From positions 1 to 39,779 of the forward strand of contig JAVVSD010000014.1 of NCBI GenBank assembly GCA_036654375.1: a stretch of DNA of 39,779 nucleotides, given 5' to 3'. The stretch is from RZYX01 sp036654375. Its GTDB lineage: Bacteria > Bacillota > Clostridia > Oscillospirales > Acutalibacteraceae. Positions within the stretch are counted from its first letter, which is position 1; every line of letters starts with the position of its first letter. Made by a program: the position numbers and the translations under genes. Positions 23,717 through 32,794 of the stretch are shown in pieces. The notes beneath the pieces were generated by a model. It searched no databases. It worked only from the letters and a program-made list of their open reading frames with translations, and was not told the origin of the DNA.

Positions 23717-25030
23717 CTATCTCTCCTGAACATTGTTAATTATGTCTTGAATTATTGCTTTTGTGTTTGAATTATTATTCATATCCTTTTCTGCTTCTCT
23801 AATATTATAGATAACAGTGGAATGATGCTTATTGCCAAATTCGACTCCAATTTGTTCCATTGAAAGTCCAGTAACTTCACGAACAATGTACATTGAGGCT
23901 TGTCTTGCTTTTGATATGTTTGAATTTCTTTTGTCTGAACGAATACTTTCAATTGTTGTACCAAATGTTCTTGCAACTTCGCCAAGTATTTTTTCAATGA
24001 TAACTGGAATAGGCTGACTGTCGCTTGTAATATCTTTAATAGCCTTCTGTGCAAGAATAATTGATGGCATATGTCCATCAATTGTATAATATGCATTTAG
24101 TTTTTTTACAGCACCCTCCAGCTGACGAATATTGTTTTTAATTTTTTCTGCAAGATATTGAATAACTTCATCGGGAAGAACAATTTTTAATAAATCGGCC
24201 TTTCGTCGAATAATTGCCATTCTTGTTTCAATATCAGGTGGCTGAATATCTGCAAGAAGACCAGATTCAAAACGCGTTCTGATTCTGTCTTCCAATGTTT
24301 GAATTTCTTTTGGTGGACGGTCAGAAGTGAGAACAATTTGTTTATTTGCCTGTGCAAGTGTATTAAAGGTGTGAAAAAATTCCTCTTCGGTTTGAACCTT
24401 TCCACCAATAAATTGAACATCGTCAACCAGCAAAACATCAACAGTACGATATTTATTGTGAAAATCTGCCATGGAGCGGTTTTGAATACAACTTACAAGT
24501 TCGTTTGTAAAATCTTCACCACTTGTATAAATAATTTTAGATTCAGGATTGTTATTCTTTACTTCATAGCAAATTGCATTTAGCAAATGAGTTTTGCCAA
24601 GACCTGAGTTACCATATATGAAAAGAGGATTGTAGGTTTGTCCGGGAGTTGTTGCAACGGCCTGTGCAGCTGCGTGTGCAAATTTGTTTGAAGAACCCAC
24701 AATAAATGTGTCAAAAGTAAAATCATATTTATTAAATGATTCTTCAACTATTTTTTTCTTTTCTTGTTTGTTTTCAATAATTGAAGCATCAGAAGTAATA
24801 ATTTCAATTTCAATATTAAAACCAAGAGTGTTTTCAAAAGCTTCTTCGAGGAGAGTAAAAAATTTGTTTTTGATGATATTGCGTTTAAATTCACTAACAG
24901 AAAGAATAACCTTATTTTCTTCAAAACTAACAAGTTCAAGTGGCTCAAGCCAAAGATTATAAACAGTTTCTGTTACGTGAGATTTACAATACTCGCGAAC
25001 AACCTGCCAAAGCTCTTTATATGATTCCAT
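23717..25030 (-). CDS. dnaA: chromosomal replication initiator DnaA
   Basis: 437 residues. Domain I (1-85) begins MESYKELWQVVREYC. The AAA+ domain has Walker A GNSGLGKT (140-147), Walker B VDVLLVDDVQF (197-207) and the sensor region TSDRPPKEI. Domain IV ends with the DnaA signature GLSMEQIGVEFGNKHHSTVIY, which reads the DnaA box. The frame is open back to 25186, but the ATG at 25030 is chosen: it matches the family start and has GGGGAG 9 bp upstream. It opens the minus-strand origin operon. Confidence 0.98.
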   Translation of the reverse strand: MESYKELWQVVREYCKSHVTETVYNLWLEPLELVSFEENKVILSVSEFKRNIIKNKFFTLLEEAFENTLGFNIEIEIITSDASIIENKQEKKKIVEESFNKYDFTFDTFIVGSSNKFAHAAAQAVATTPGQTYNPLFIYGNSGLGKTHLLNAICYEVKNNNPESKIIYTSGEDFTNELVSCIQNRSMADFHNKYRTVDVLLVDDVQFIGGKVQTEEEFFHTFNTLAQANKQIVLTSDRPPKEIQTLEDRIRTRFESGLLADIQPPDIETRMAIIRRKADLLKIVLPDEVIQYLAEKIKNNIRQLEGAVKKLNAYYTIDGHMPSIILAQKAIKDITSDSQPIPVIIEKILGEVARTFGTTIESIRSDKRNSNISKARQASMYIVREVTGLSMEQIGVEFGNKHHSTVIYNIREAEKDMNNNSNTKAIIQDIINNVQER

Positions 25031-25580
25031 TAATTTATGCTCCCCTGTCACTACAAAATTTGAATTTCTCACATTTTTTTCTTTATTGAGTGCATTTATT
25101 ACGCACTGTAACGGGCCAAATTTATTAAAATAATCTTCACTAAACCGCTCGTTATAAAAACATTCTAATCTCATAAATTCTATCACAAATCCCTTCTATT
25201 TTCAACATTTAAAATGGGTTATGTGGAAAAAGATTTAATATTGTATAAATACACATATAAAAAAGATAAATTATTGTCTACTTCTGATTTAAAAAAGTTT
25301 ATATTTAATTTATTTGTGTTATCATGACAATGTAATTTTTTTACAGCATAATTAACCCCTTCACCTATAGGGTAAAAAAGTTAATATGTTGCACGATTTT
25401 TGCAACAAATCCGCTTTTTACTGAAATTGTTAATAAAATATTTACAAGTAAGCATTGACATTGCGGACAATAGTATTATATAATAACCCTCTGCAAGACA
25501 TAATTGCACAGGTAAATACATTCAATATCAAAAACTGATTATTGATTTATAAATATCAGTGAACAGGGGGGTATATTTTT
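25031..25580. other. predicted chromosomal origin (oriC) between dnaA and rpmH
   Basis: 550 bp, AT-rich, no gene, and the point where coding strand switches from minus (left) to plus (right). A DnaA-box variant TTTTCCACA lies at 25222-25230 on the minus strand. An AT-rich tract at 25231-25340 could be the unwinding element. GTTGC...GCAAC (25388-25406) can fold. No perfect TTATCCACA was seen, so the location rests mainly on gene order and strand switch. Confidence 0.7.
25455..25484 (+). promoter_or_regulatory. strong promoter of the rpmH operon
   Basis: Perfect TTGACA (25455-25460) and perfect TATAAT (25479-25484) with an 18-bp spacer, about 100 bp upstream of rpmH. Confidence 0.8.
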
Positions 25581-25715
25581 ATGAAAAGAACATTTCAGCC
25601 CAAAAAGCGTCATCGCATGATGGAACATGGTTTCAGAAAGAGAATGTCTGACAGAAACGGACGCAAAGTTCTTGCTCGCCGCAGAGCTCGTGGAAGAAAG
25701 TCACTAACTGCTTAA
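25581..25715 (+). CDS. rpmH: 50S ribosomal protein L34
   Basis: 44 residues beginning MKRTFQPKKRHRMMEHGF and ending RARGRKSLTA, the standard L34 length and pattern, highly basic. It binds 23S rRNA in the large subunit. The ATG follows AGGGGGG. It is the first gene to the right of the origin, next to rnpA as in nearly all bacteria. Confidence 0.97.
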   Translation: MKRTFQPKKRHRMMEHGFRKRMSDRNGRKVLARRRARGRKSLTA

Positions 25716-25789
25716 GATTAAGCTTTTAGTAAGTAAAATTTTCACAACTAAATATTAAAATTTGTTTAATATCAGAACGGAAGATTATC

Positions 25790-26125
25790 TTGGCAAAGAT
25801 AGTTACATTAAACCGTAATAGCAATTTTCGCCGTCTTTATTCAAGAGGTCGGTCTTATACAAATCCTGCACTGGTAACCTATGTGTTAAAAAACCGTGCG
25901 GGCATTTGCCGTATTGGAATAACCTGTAGTAAGAAAATTGGAAATGCGGTGGAACGAAATCGCTCAAAAAGGCTTATAAAGGCCGCTTATGCAAATATTT
26001 GTGATGAAATAAACGGCAATTTTGATATTGTTTTTGTTTCAAGAGTTAGGACAAGAAGTCTTAAAAGCACACAGATATCGAAAATTATGTATGAACAGCT
26101 TAAACTGGCGGGTGTTATTAAATGA
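25790..26125 (+). CDS. rnpA: ribonuclease P protein component
   Basis: 111 residues. It is the protein subunit that helps RNase P RNA bind and trim tRNA precursors. The RNR motif is ERNRSKRLIKAAY, after GITCSKKIGNAV. The start is TTG at 25790, 6 bp behind GGAAG. The stop overlaps the yidD ATG by 4 bp (ATGA). Confidence 0.95.
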   Translation: MAKIVTLNRNSNFRRLYSRGRSYTNPALVTYVLKNRAGICRIGITCSKKIGNAVERNRSKRLIKAAYANICDEINGNFDIVFVSRVRTRSLKSTQISKIMYEQLKLAGVIK

Positions 26126-26352
26126 TTAAAAGGTTTTTAATCTCTTGTATCACCTTTTACCGTCGTAAAATCTCTCCTAAAACTCCTGCGATGTGTAAGT
26201 TTTATCCCACGTGTTCTCAATATGCCATAACGGCTATTGAAAGATTTGGTGTCTTTAAGGGTTTTGCCCTTACTCTGTGGAGATTAATTCGTTGCAGTCC
26301 GCTTACCAGCGGCGGTTACGACCCAGTACCGGAAAAAAAAGAATACTATTGA
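26122..26352 (+). CDS. yidD: membrane protein insertion efficiency factor YidD
   Basis: 76 residues. Family hallmarks are CKFYPTCSQYAITAIERFG and RCSPLTSGGYDPVP; three Cys are kept. YidD is a small membrane-associated protein with an amphipathic N-terminus that aids YidC/Sec insertion. It is coupled to rnpA by a 4-bp overlap and lies 21 bp before yidC. Confidence 0.95.
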   Translation: MIKRFLISCITFYRRKISPKTPAMCKFYPTCSQYAITAIERFGVFKGFALTLWRLIRCSPLTSGGYDPVPEKKEYY

Positions 26353-26373
26353 TGTTTTAAAGGAGGGGAATGA

Positions 26374-27330
26374 ATGAACGCTTTCTATGACATTATTTCA
26401 TACCCGTTTGGAATGATTTTGGGATTTTTGTATCAAATCCTAAACAATAACTATGCCATGGCACTTATTGTCTTTACAGTGCTTGCAAAGCTTGTTCTTT
26501 TACCAAGTTCAATCAGCCAGCAAAAAACGCAGGCTAAGTCACAGCGTACACAATCAAAGCTCAACAAGCTTAGAAAAAAATATGCCGGCGACCAGACAAA
26601 ACTCAACGAAGAAATGCAGGCATTTTATGCAAAAGAGGGCTACGGCTCAATGACCGGCGGATGTGGATCACTTCTTCTTCAAATGCCTATTATCATTGGT
26701 CTTTATGGTGCTATCTACAAGCCCCTCTCCTATATACTTAGATTTCCTAAGGAAACAGTTTCGCTAATTGAAAAAACGGCAACAAAGCTTGGACTTTTCG
26801 AAGGAGTCAACAATGTTAGGCTCTTTGAAATCAAGGTTCTTGATGAAATGAGTATTGATAAGCTTCAAGTAGCACTTCCAAATGTAAGCAACAGTGTTTT
26901 TGAAGAAATGCGTAATTTTGACTTTGAAATATTCGGAATGCCGCTTGGCGCATCACCAAATGATCCAGGCGCTTCAAAAATGCTTATAATCGTACCACTT
27001 CTTTCATTTGCATTTGCAATGCTCACATCTGTTTATAGTTACATGAGACAGAGAAAGACAAATCCTGAAATGACAAAGAACCCAATGATGGGTTGCACAT
27101 TTATTTTTATGCCCTTTATGTCACTTTGGCTGGCATACAGCTTCCCTGTTGGAATCGGTCTTTATTGGGCATTGAACAGCTTGCTTTCATTCCTTCAAAT
27201 GTTGGTTCTTAACCATACTCACAGCCCGCAAAAGGTGCTTGCTAAAATTATGGTTCAGGAAACACAGGTTCGGCGTTCAAAGGAAGAATCAGTTAAAATC
27301 AATACAGAATATCTAAATGGTGATAATTAA
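26374..27330 (+). CDS. yidC: membrane protein insertase YidC (Oxa1/SpoIIIJ type)
   Basis: 318 residues. The short Gram-positive form lacks the large external domain of E. coli YidC. Hydrophobic segments lie at about 10-45, 90-115, 205-230 and 240-290. The cytoplasmic hairpin after the first helix is rich in Gln/Lys (SQQKTQAKSQRTQSKLNKLRKKY), followed by LLLQMPIIIGLYGAIY. A Lys (VLAKLVLLP) sits where many homologues have the groove Arg. The ATG follows AAAGGAGGGG. No lipobox is evident at the N-terminus. Confidence 0.95.
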   Translation: MNAFYDIISYPFGMILGFLYQILNNNYAMALIVFTVLAKLVLLPSSISQQKTQAKSQRTQSKLNKLRKKYAGDQTKLNEEMQAFYAKEGYGSMTGGCGSLLLQMPIIIGLYGAIYKPLSYILRFPKETVSLIEKTATKLGLFEGVNNVRLFEIKVLDEMSIDKLQVALPNVSNSVFEEMRNFDFEIFGMPLGASPNDPGASKMLIIVPLLSFAFAMLTSVYSYMRQRKTNPEMTKNPMMGCTFIFMPFMSLWLAYSFPVGIGLYWALNSLLSFLQMLVLNHTHSPQKVLAKIMVQETQVRRSKEESVKINTEYLNGDN

Positions 27331-27444
27331 TTTAATAGTCAAATAGTAAACCACTATATTTACTCCTATTTTCTTCTTACTAATAACAGTGGTTTCGTAA
27401 TATATGCTTGCATGATTTTTCGTGTAGGGTTAGGAGACATAATT

Positions 27445-28434
27445 ATGTTAAAAGAAGTTCTTGGAACGGGATCAACCGTTGAAGAGGCTCAACAGGTAGC
27501 TATTATTGCTCTTTCAGCTCCTGATGATGCAGATGTTCAGTTTGAAGTTTTAGAATTACCAGTTAAAAAGACATTCGGTTTATTTGGCGGATCTCCAGCA
27601 AAAGTCAGAGCATTTTATGAAATAAAGGAAGAAGCTCCTGCACCAGCTGCAAAGGAAAAGAGTTTTTCTTCTGCTCCACAAAAGAATTCACAGCCAGAAA
27701 AAAAGGAAGAGAGAGTTGAGTCAACAGAGCCTGCAAAGGTTATTGCATATGACGCCGCTTTAGAGCCTGTTAAAAAAGCTCACAACTATCTTGTTTCTAT
27801 CGTTAAAGGCATGGGACTTTCAGATGCAACAATCGAAATTTCTGAGCGTGACGATGAAAATTACCTGAGCATTCTTTGTGAGGACGATTACAGCTTGATT
27901 ATTGGCAGACGCGGTGAAACACTTGACTCTATCCAATATCTTGTTCGCCTTGTTGCAAACAGAGGCAGAGCAGACGATGACTACATTCGTGTTTCTATCA
28001 ACATAGGAAATTATCGTCAAAAGAGGGAGAATACACTTAAAGACATTGCTCGCAAGAGTGCGCTTCGTGTTATTAAGTACAACAGAAATGTTTCTCTTGA
28101 ACCCATGAACCCGTTTGAGCGTAGAATTATCCACACAGTTATCGCTGATATGAAGGGCGTTTCTTCACATTCAGTTGGCTCGGATGCAGAACGCAGAGTC
28201 ATAATCACTCCAGAAGGCGGAAGTAGACCAGCATCAAAGGGTGGATACAATAAGGGCAGCTACAACAACAAAAATCGTGGACCAAGCAGTGGCAGCAGCA
28301 ACAACAGAGGTGGAAGACCAAACAACAACCACCGTGAGGACAGACCAAAGTATGAGCCATCAGTTCCGCAAAGAGCTCCAAAGTCTGATGCGGCTGGCAC
28401 ATCACTTTATGGAAAAATCGAGCCGAAGAAATAA
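27445..28434 (+). CDS. jag: RNA-binding protein Jag/KhpB
   Basis: 329 residues with three domains: Jag-N (about 1-55, LGTGSTVEEAQQ and KKTFGLFGG), a KH domain with IIGRRGETLDSIQYL, and an R3H domain with NPFERRIIHTVI. A linker of about 60 residues rich in Ala/Glu/Lys separates Jag-N from KH. The ~70-residue C-terminal tail is Gly/Asn/Ser/Arg-rich and disordered, resembling RGG-type RNA-binding tails. KhpB binds RNA with KhpA and affects cell division and sporulation. The ATG at 27445 with AGGAG is preferred over a start 11 codons earlier. It lies just behind yidC, its usual partner. Confidence 0.93.
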   Translation: MLKEVLGTGSTVEEAQQVAIIALSAPDDADVQFEVLELPVKKTFGLFGGSPAKVRAFYEIKEEAPAPAAKEKSFSSAPQKNSQPEKKEERVESTEPAKVIAYDAALEPVKKAHNYLVSIVKGMGLSDATIEISERDDENYLSILCEDDYSLIIGRRGETLDSIQYLVRLVANRGRADDDYIRVSINIGNYRQKRENTLKDIARKSALRVIKYNRNVSLEPMNPFERRIIHTVIADMKGVSSHSVGSDAERRVIITPEGGSRPASKGGYNKGSYNNKNRGPSSGSSNNRGGRPNNNHREDRPKYEPSVPQRAPKSDAAGTSLYGKIEPKK

Positions 28435-28448
28435 ATTTTTGAAAAATG

Positions 28449-28475
28449 AAAGGTCGGTGAAAACCGACCTTTTTA
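28449..28475 (+). terminator. terminator of the rpmH-jag operon
   Basis: AAAGGTCGGT and ACCGACCTTT pair over a GAAA loop and run into T-rich sequence. Confidence 0.9.
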
Positions 28476-28603
28476 TATATCTAAAATAGAAGTTTTAAAT
28501 ATTATTTTATTATAAATAATAGCATCTACGGAAGTAGTGCTTTTAAATAGAGTTTTAAATCTGCTTTAAATTAATATTTTAGTAAGTTTAAAAAACAAAA
28601 TTT

Positions 28604-28632
28604 TTGATTTAGATTTACAAACATGATATTAT
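28604..28632 (+). promoter_or_regulatory. promoter of the mnmE operon
   Basis: TTGATT (28604-28609) and TATTAT (28627-28632) with a 17-bp spacer, 45 bp before the mnmE ATG. Confidence 0.5.
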
Positions 28633-28677
28633 ATTTTAAACAAAATAGTTATCAACAAAAGAAATGCAGGTGAAAAA

Positions 28678-30042
28678 ATGCAGGACACAATAGCAGCAAT
28701 TGCAACGCCAAATTCTGCTGGAGGAATAGGCATTGTCAGGATTTCGGGGAGTGACGCAATTGCGATAGCAGATAAGGTGTTTTTGGCAAAAAACAGGCTC
28801 GATCTGAGCCAATTACAGGGCTATCGTGCTATCTATGGCACTATTATGGACAAGCAATCGGCTGTAGACGAGGCAATTGCGCTGGTTTTTCGTACGCCAA
28901 AAAGCTATACAGGAGAGGATGTTGTTGAATTTTCCTGTCATGGCGGACTTTTTGTTATGCAGCGTGTTTTGCGTGTTGTTATCGAGAGTGGAGCAAGACC
29001 TGCACAGGCAGGTGAATTCACCAAACGAGCATTTTTAAATGGAAGAATGGATCTTACAGAAGCGGAAGCAGTTATGAATATTATATCTGCTCATGGTGAG
29101 CAGGCGGCGACTGTTGCACTGGCTGCACTTGAAGGCTCATTAAGCAAAAAGATAAATGAAATAACTGAGATTTTCTTGTCTGCCGCCGCACATATGTCGG
29201 CATGGGTGGACTATCCAGATGAAGAGATTGAACAGCTTGATTTTAACACCTTGCTTGTAGATTTTGAGAAAGCAAGAGATAACCTTTTTGCGTTGCTTTC
29301 AAAATTTGATGCAGGACAGGCGATTACTCAGGGGGTTGAAACTGTTATTGTTGGCAAACCAAATGTTGGCAAGTCAACGCTTATGAATATGCTTCTTGGA
29401 ACAGAGCGTTCGATCGTAACATCTTTTGCAGGCACTACCAGAGATATCATTGAGGAAACTGTAAGGATTGGCAATGTTGTGCTAAGGCTTGCGGACACAG
29501 CGGGAATTAGGAACAGTGACGACCCTGTGGAGAGCATTGGAATTGACAGAGCAAGACAGAAGCTGATGATGTCGGGGCTTGTTATTGCAGTTTTTGATGC
29601 TTCAGAGCCACTTTGTGAAGAGGATTTTAAGCTTTTAGAGCTTTGTAAAGATAAAAATTGTATTGCAGTTGTCAACAAAACAGATATAAAAATTGTTTAT
29701 GATGAACAACAGCTAAAACCTTATGTTAAGAGCGTTGTGTTCATTTCTGCTGGCAAAAATCAGGGCTATGATGAGCTTGAAAGTTCAATTGAAACAGTGC
29801 TGGGAACGCAGAATGTTGATGCTTCTGCTGCAATGCTTGCAACAGAAAGGCAAAGGGATTGTTGCAAACGAGCGCTGGAGTGTATTGATGAGGCAATTGT
29901 TGCAATCAAAAGTGGCATGACGATGGATGCTGTCAATGTTAGCACCGATGGTGCGATTGAAGCTTTGCTTGAAATGACAGGGCAAAGAGCAAGCGAAGCG
30001 GTTGTGGCAAAGGTTTTTGAAAATTTTTGCGTTGGAAAATAA
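28678..30042 (+). CDS. mnmE: tRNA uridine-5-carboxymethylaminomethyl GTPase MnmE
   Basis: 454 residues. It works with MnmG to add the cmnm5/nm5 group to wobble U34. The N-terminal folate-binding domain starts IAAIATPNSAGGIGIVRISG. The G domain has GKPNVGKST, TTRDIIEE, DTAG and NKTD. The C-terminal CxGK motif (FCVGK) is intact. The ATG lies behind CAGGTG. The mnmG start follows 26 bp after its stop. Confidence 0.97.
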   Translation: MQDTIAAIATPNSAGGIGIVRISGSDAIAIADKVFLAKNRLDLSQLQGYRAIYGTIMDKQSAVDEAIALVFRTPKSYTGEDVVEFSCHGGLFVMQRVLRVVIESGARPAQAGEFTKRAFLNGRMDLTEAEAVMNIISAHGEQAATVALAALEGSLSKKINEITEIFLSAAAHMSAWVDYPDEEIEQLDFNTLLVDFEKARDNLFALLSKFDAGQAITQGVETVIVGKPNVGKSTLMNMLLGTERSIVTSFAGTTRDIIEETVRIGNVVLRLADTAGIRNSDDPVESIGIDRARQKLMMSGLVIAVFDASEPLCEEDFKLLELCKDKNCIAVVNKTDIKIVYDEQQLKPYVKSVVFISAGKNQGYDELESSIETVLGTQNVDASAAMLATERQRDCCKRALECIDEAIVAIKSGMTMDAVNVSTDGAIEALLEMTGQRASEAVVAKVFENFCVGK

Positions 30043-30067
30043 TCTGAAACAAATTCAGGAGTAATTT

Positions 30068-31942
30068 ATGGAATACTTTTCAAGAAAATATGATGTTATA
30101 GTTATTGGAGCTGGTCACGCGGGAATTGAGGCGGCTCTTGCAAGCTCTCGGCTTGGTTGTAAAACAGCTGTGTTTACAATTAACGCTGACTGGGTGGGGA
30201 ATTTGCCATGCAATCCGTCGATTGGAGGTACTTCAAAGGGGCATTTGGTTCGTGAAATTGACTCTTTGGGTGGCGAAATGGCTAAAGCTACGGATAAAAC
30301 GATGATTCAAAGCAGAATGCTTAATTTGGGAAAAGGTCCAGCAGTTCACAGTCCGCGAGCGCAGATTGACAGGAGAGAATACTCCTCGTACATGAAAAAT
30401 TGCCTTGAATTGCAGGAAAATCTGGATTTAAAACAGGCTGAAATAGTTGAAATCGGTAAAGGTGAAGATGGGCTATGGCAAGTAAAGACAAGACTTGAGG
30501 CGGTTTTCTCTGCAAAATGTGTTGTGCTTGCAACTGGAACTTTCCTCGGCGGTCGTGTTTATGTTGGTGATGTATCCTTTGAAAGCGGTCCAGATGGAAT
30601 GTTTCCATCTAACGAGCTTTCACATTCGCTTAAAGAGCTTGGGATTAAAACAAGACGCTTTAAGACCGGAACACCATCAAGAGTGAACCGTAGGAGCATT
30701 GATTTTTCTACACTTGAGGTGCAAAATGGCGATGAAAAGCCTGTTGTATTTTCTTTTGAATCTCCTGTTGAGGTCTGTAACAAGGCGGTTTGTCACATAA
30801 CTTATACAAATGATAACACAAAAAAAGTTATTCTTGAGAATTTGCATAGGTCACCGCTTTATGGTGGAAAGATTGAGGGTATTGGACCAAGATATTGCCC
30901 AAGCATTGAGGATAAAATTGTTCGCTTTGCCGACAAGCAAAGGCACCAGATATTTATTGAGCCTTGCGGAATGAATACTCAGGAGATGTATATGCAGGGG
31001 CTTTCGTCGTCTTTGCCTGAAGATGTTCAGCTTGCATTTTTAAGAACCATTGAAGGTCTTGAAAATGTTGAGGTTATTAGAACAGCATACGCCATTGAGT
31101 ATGACTGTATTGACCCGCTTTCATTAAAGGCGAGCCTTGAGTTTCTCGATTTTGATGGTCTTTTTGGAGCAGGACAGTTTAACGGCTCCAGTGGATATGA
31201 AGAAGCGGCGGCGCAGGGGCTTGTTGCAGGTGTAAATGCTGCAAACAGAGTGCTTGGTAAAAAGCCACTCGTTTTGGACAGAGCAAGCTCTTATATTGGT
31301 ACACTTGTGGACGATTTGGTCACAAAAGGTTGCTCAGATCCATACAGAATGATGACTTCTCGCTCCGAATATCGGCTTATTTTAAGGCAGGACAACGCAG
31401 ATATTCGTCTTACTGAAATTGGGTACAATATTGGACTTATAAGTGAGGAAAGATATAATAAATTCCTTGAAAAGTGTGAGTTTATTAAAAAAGAGAGAAA
31501 AAGAGTTGAGCGCGTTGTTATTTCTCCAAGCAAGGAACTCAATTCACTCCTTGTTTCACGTGAAACATCGCCGATTGAAACAGGTGTCAGAATGACAGAG
31601 CTTTTAAAGCGACCACAGCTCAGTTATGACGCACTTGCACCGTATGATGCAGGTAGACCAGAGCTTTCTGCGGATATTTTTGAGCAGGTTGAAACCGAAA
31701 TTAAATACGAGGGATATATAAAAAGACAGCAGGCACAGATTGATGAGATGAGAAGGCTCGAGTGTAAGGAAATGCCACAAAACATCGATTACTCAGTAAT
31801 TTCTGGCCTAAGACTTGAGGCGAAAGAAAAGCTTGAAAAAATTAGACCTGCAAATGTTGGGCAGGCAAGCAGAATTTCGGGTGTAAGCCCTGCTGATGTT
31901 ACAGTTTTGCTTATATACCTTGAAAAGGAGAGTAAAAAATGA
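30068..31942 (+). CDS. mnmG: tRNA uridine-5-carboxymethylaminomethyl synthesis FAD enzyme MnmG
   Basis: 624 residues. FAD-dependent partner of MnmE. VIGAGHAGIEAALASSRLG binds FAD; CNPSIGG (about 49-55) holds a conserved Cys; GQFNGSSGYEEAAAQG and DRASSYIGTLVDDL are MnmG signatures. Codons for LVSRETS (31548-31568) contain a perfect parS site, so this stretch is under both coding and partition constraint. The last 4 bp overlap the rsmG start (ATGA). Confidence 0.97.
   Translation: MEYFSRKYDVIVIGAGHAGIEAALASSRLGCKTAVFTINADWVGNLPCNPSIGGTSKGHLVREIDSLGGEMAKATDKTMIQSRMLNLGKGPAVHSPRAQIDRREYSSYMKNCLELQENLDLKQAEIVEIGKGEDGLWQVKTRLEAVFSAKCVVLATGTFLGGRVYVGDVSFESGPDGMFPSNELSHSLKELGIKTRRFKTGTPSRVNRRSIDFSTLEVQNGDEKPVVFSFESPVEVCNKAVCHITYTNDNTKKVILENLHRSPLYGGKIEGIGPRYCPSIEDKIVRFADKQRHQIFIEPCGMNTQEMYMQGLSSSLPEDVQLAFLRTIEGLENVEVIRTAYAIEYDCIDPLSLKASLEFLDFDGLFGAGQFNGSSGYEEAAAQGLVAGVNAANRVLGKKPLVLDRASSYIGTLVDDLVTKGCSDPYRMMTSRSEYRLILRQDNADIRLTEIGYNIGLISEERYNKFLEKCEFIKKERKRVERVVISPSKELNSLLVSRETSPIETGVRMTELLKRPQLSYDALAPYDAGRPELSADIFEQVETEIKYEGYIKRQQAQIDEMRRLECKEMPQNIDYSVISGLRLEAKEKLEKIRPANVGQASRISGVSPADVTVLLIYLEKESKK
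31552..31567. promoter_or_regulatory. parS site inside mnmG
   Basis: The 16-bp palindrome TGTTTCACGTGAAACA is a perfect match to the bacterial parS consensus bound by ParB. It lies about 6 kb right of the predicted origin. Confidence 0.95.
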
Positions 31943-32655
31943 CAATCTCCAAAGAATTATTAAAAAAGACAGCTTTAAATCATGGCATTGAGCTTGGCGA
32001 GCTTGAACTGGACAGGTTTGATAAATATGCTCAGCTACTTATTGAATGGAATTCAAAGATAAACTTGACCGCAATAACTGACCCAGACGAAATTGTGATT
32101 AAACATTTTGTTGACAGCCTTATGCTTTTAAACTATCTTGACATGAAAGATGGCTCAAAGCTTATTGATGTTGGCACAGGAGCTGGTTTCCCTGGCATTG
32201 CGTTGCTTATTGCAAGACCAAATCTTGATGTGACTTTACTTGATGGCACAAAAAAGAAATTAAATGTAATAGAGAATATATTAAGCGAGCTTGGGCTGAA
32301 AGCTCAAACTGTGCATAGCAGGGCAGAAGAGGCAGGAAAGATGCCTGAGTTTCGAGAAAAGTTTGACTTTGTAACGGCTCGCGCAGTGTCCAATCTTCGT
32401 GAATTGAGTGAATATTGTATTCCCTTTGCAAAGGTTGGCGGAATTTTTGCTTCACTAAAATCTGTTGGAGTGGCTGAAGAGCTTGATGGCGCTAAAAAGG
32501 CTATTAAGGAACTTGGTGGCGAATTATGCTGTATAGAGCAGTATTCGCTTGAGGGTTGCGGTGAGCGCGCGATAGTAAATATTAAAAAGATATCGCAAAC
32601 TTCGCCAAAGTATCCACGAGCTTCGGCACAAATTGCAAAAAATCCTTTGTTATAA
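31939..32655 (+). CDS. rsmG: 16S rRNA (guanine-527-N7)-methyltransferase RsmG
   Basis: 238 residues. It methylates G527 of 16S rRNA using SAM. LIDVGTGAGFPGIAL is the SAM-binding loop; VTARAVSNLRELSEYC and INLTAITDPDEIVIKHFVDSL are family blocks. Its ATG overlaps the mnmG stop. The tail SPKYPRASAQIAKNPL matches the usual KYPRxxGxPxKxPL ending. Confidence 0.96.
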   Translation: MTISKELLKKTALNHGIELGELELDRFDKYAQLLIEWNSKINLTAITDPDEIVIKHFVDSLMLLNYLDMKDGSKLIDVGTGAGFPGIALLIARPNLDVTLLDGTKKKLNVIENILSELGLKAQTVHSRAEEAGKMPEFREKFDFVTARAVSNLRELSEYCIPFAKVGGIFASLKSVGVAEELDGAKKAIKELGGELCCIEQYSLEGCGERAIVNIKKISQTSPKYPRASAQIAKNPLL

Positions 32656-32794
32656 TGCGTTTTTGGGGAATTAAAAGAAGAAAATTAACGATTTAATTTT
32701 GTGGATTTTATGAATATGTTATGCTATTCTGTTTTTGCGGGACAAGCATAGCGTATTTTTTTACGAAGTCATCCCGGATGGAGGAGTGAAAATT

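Noticed and set aside
24300..25186. A longer DnaA beginning at 25186
   Set aside because: The frame is open, but the ATG at 25030 has a good ribosome site and matches the usual DnaA N-terminus; the extra 52 residues look like chance translation of origin DNA.
25330..25380. A terminator hairpin within the origin region
   Set aside because: ACCC/GGGT pairing is short and the A/T-run does not follow the stem on the transcribed strand.
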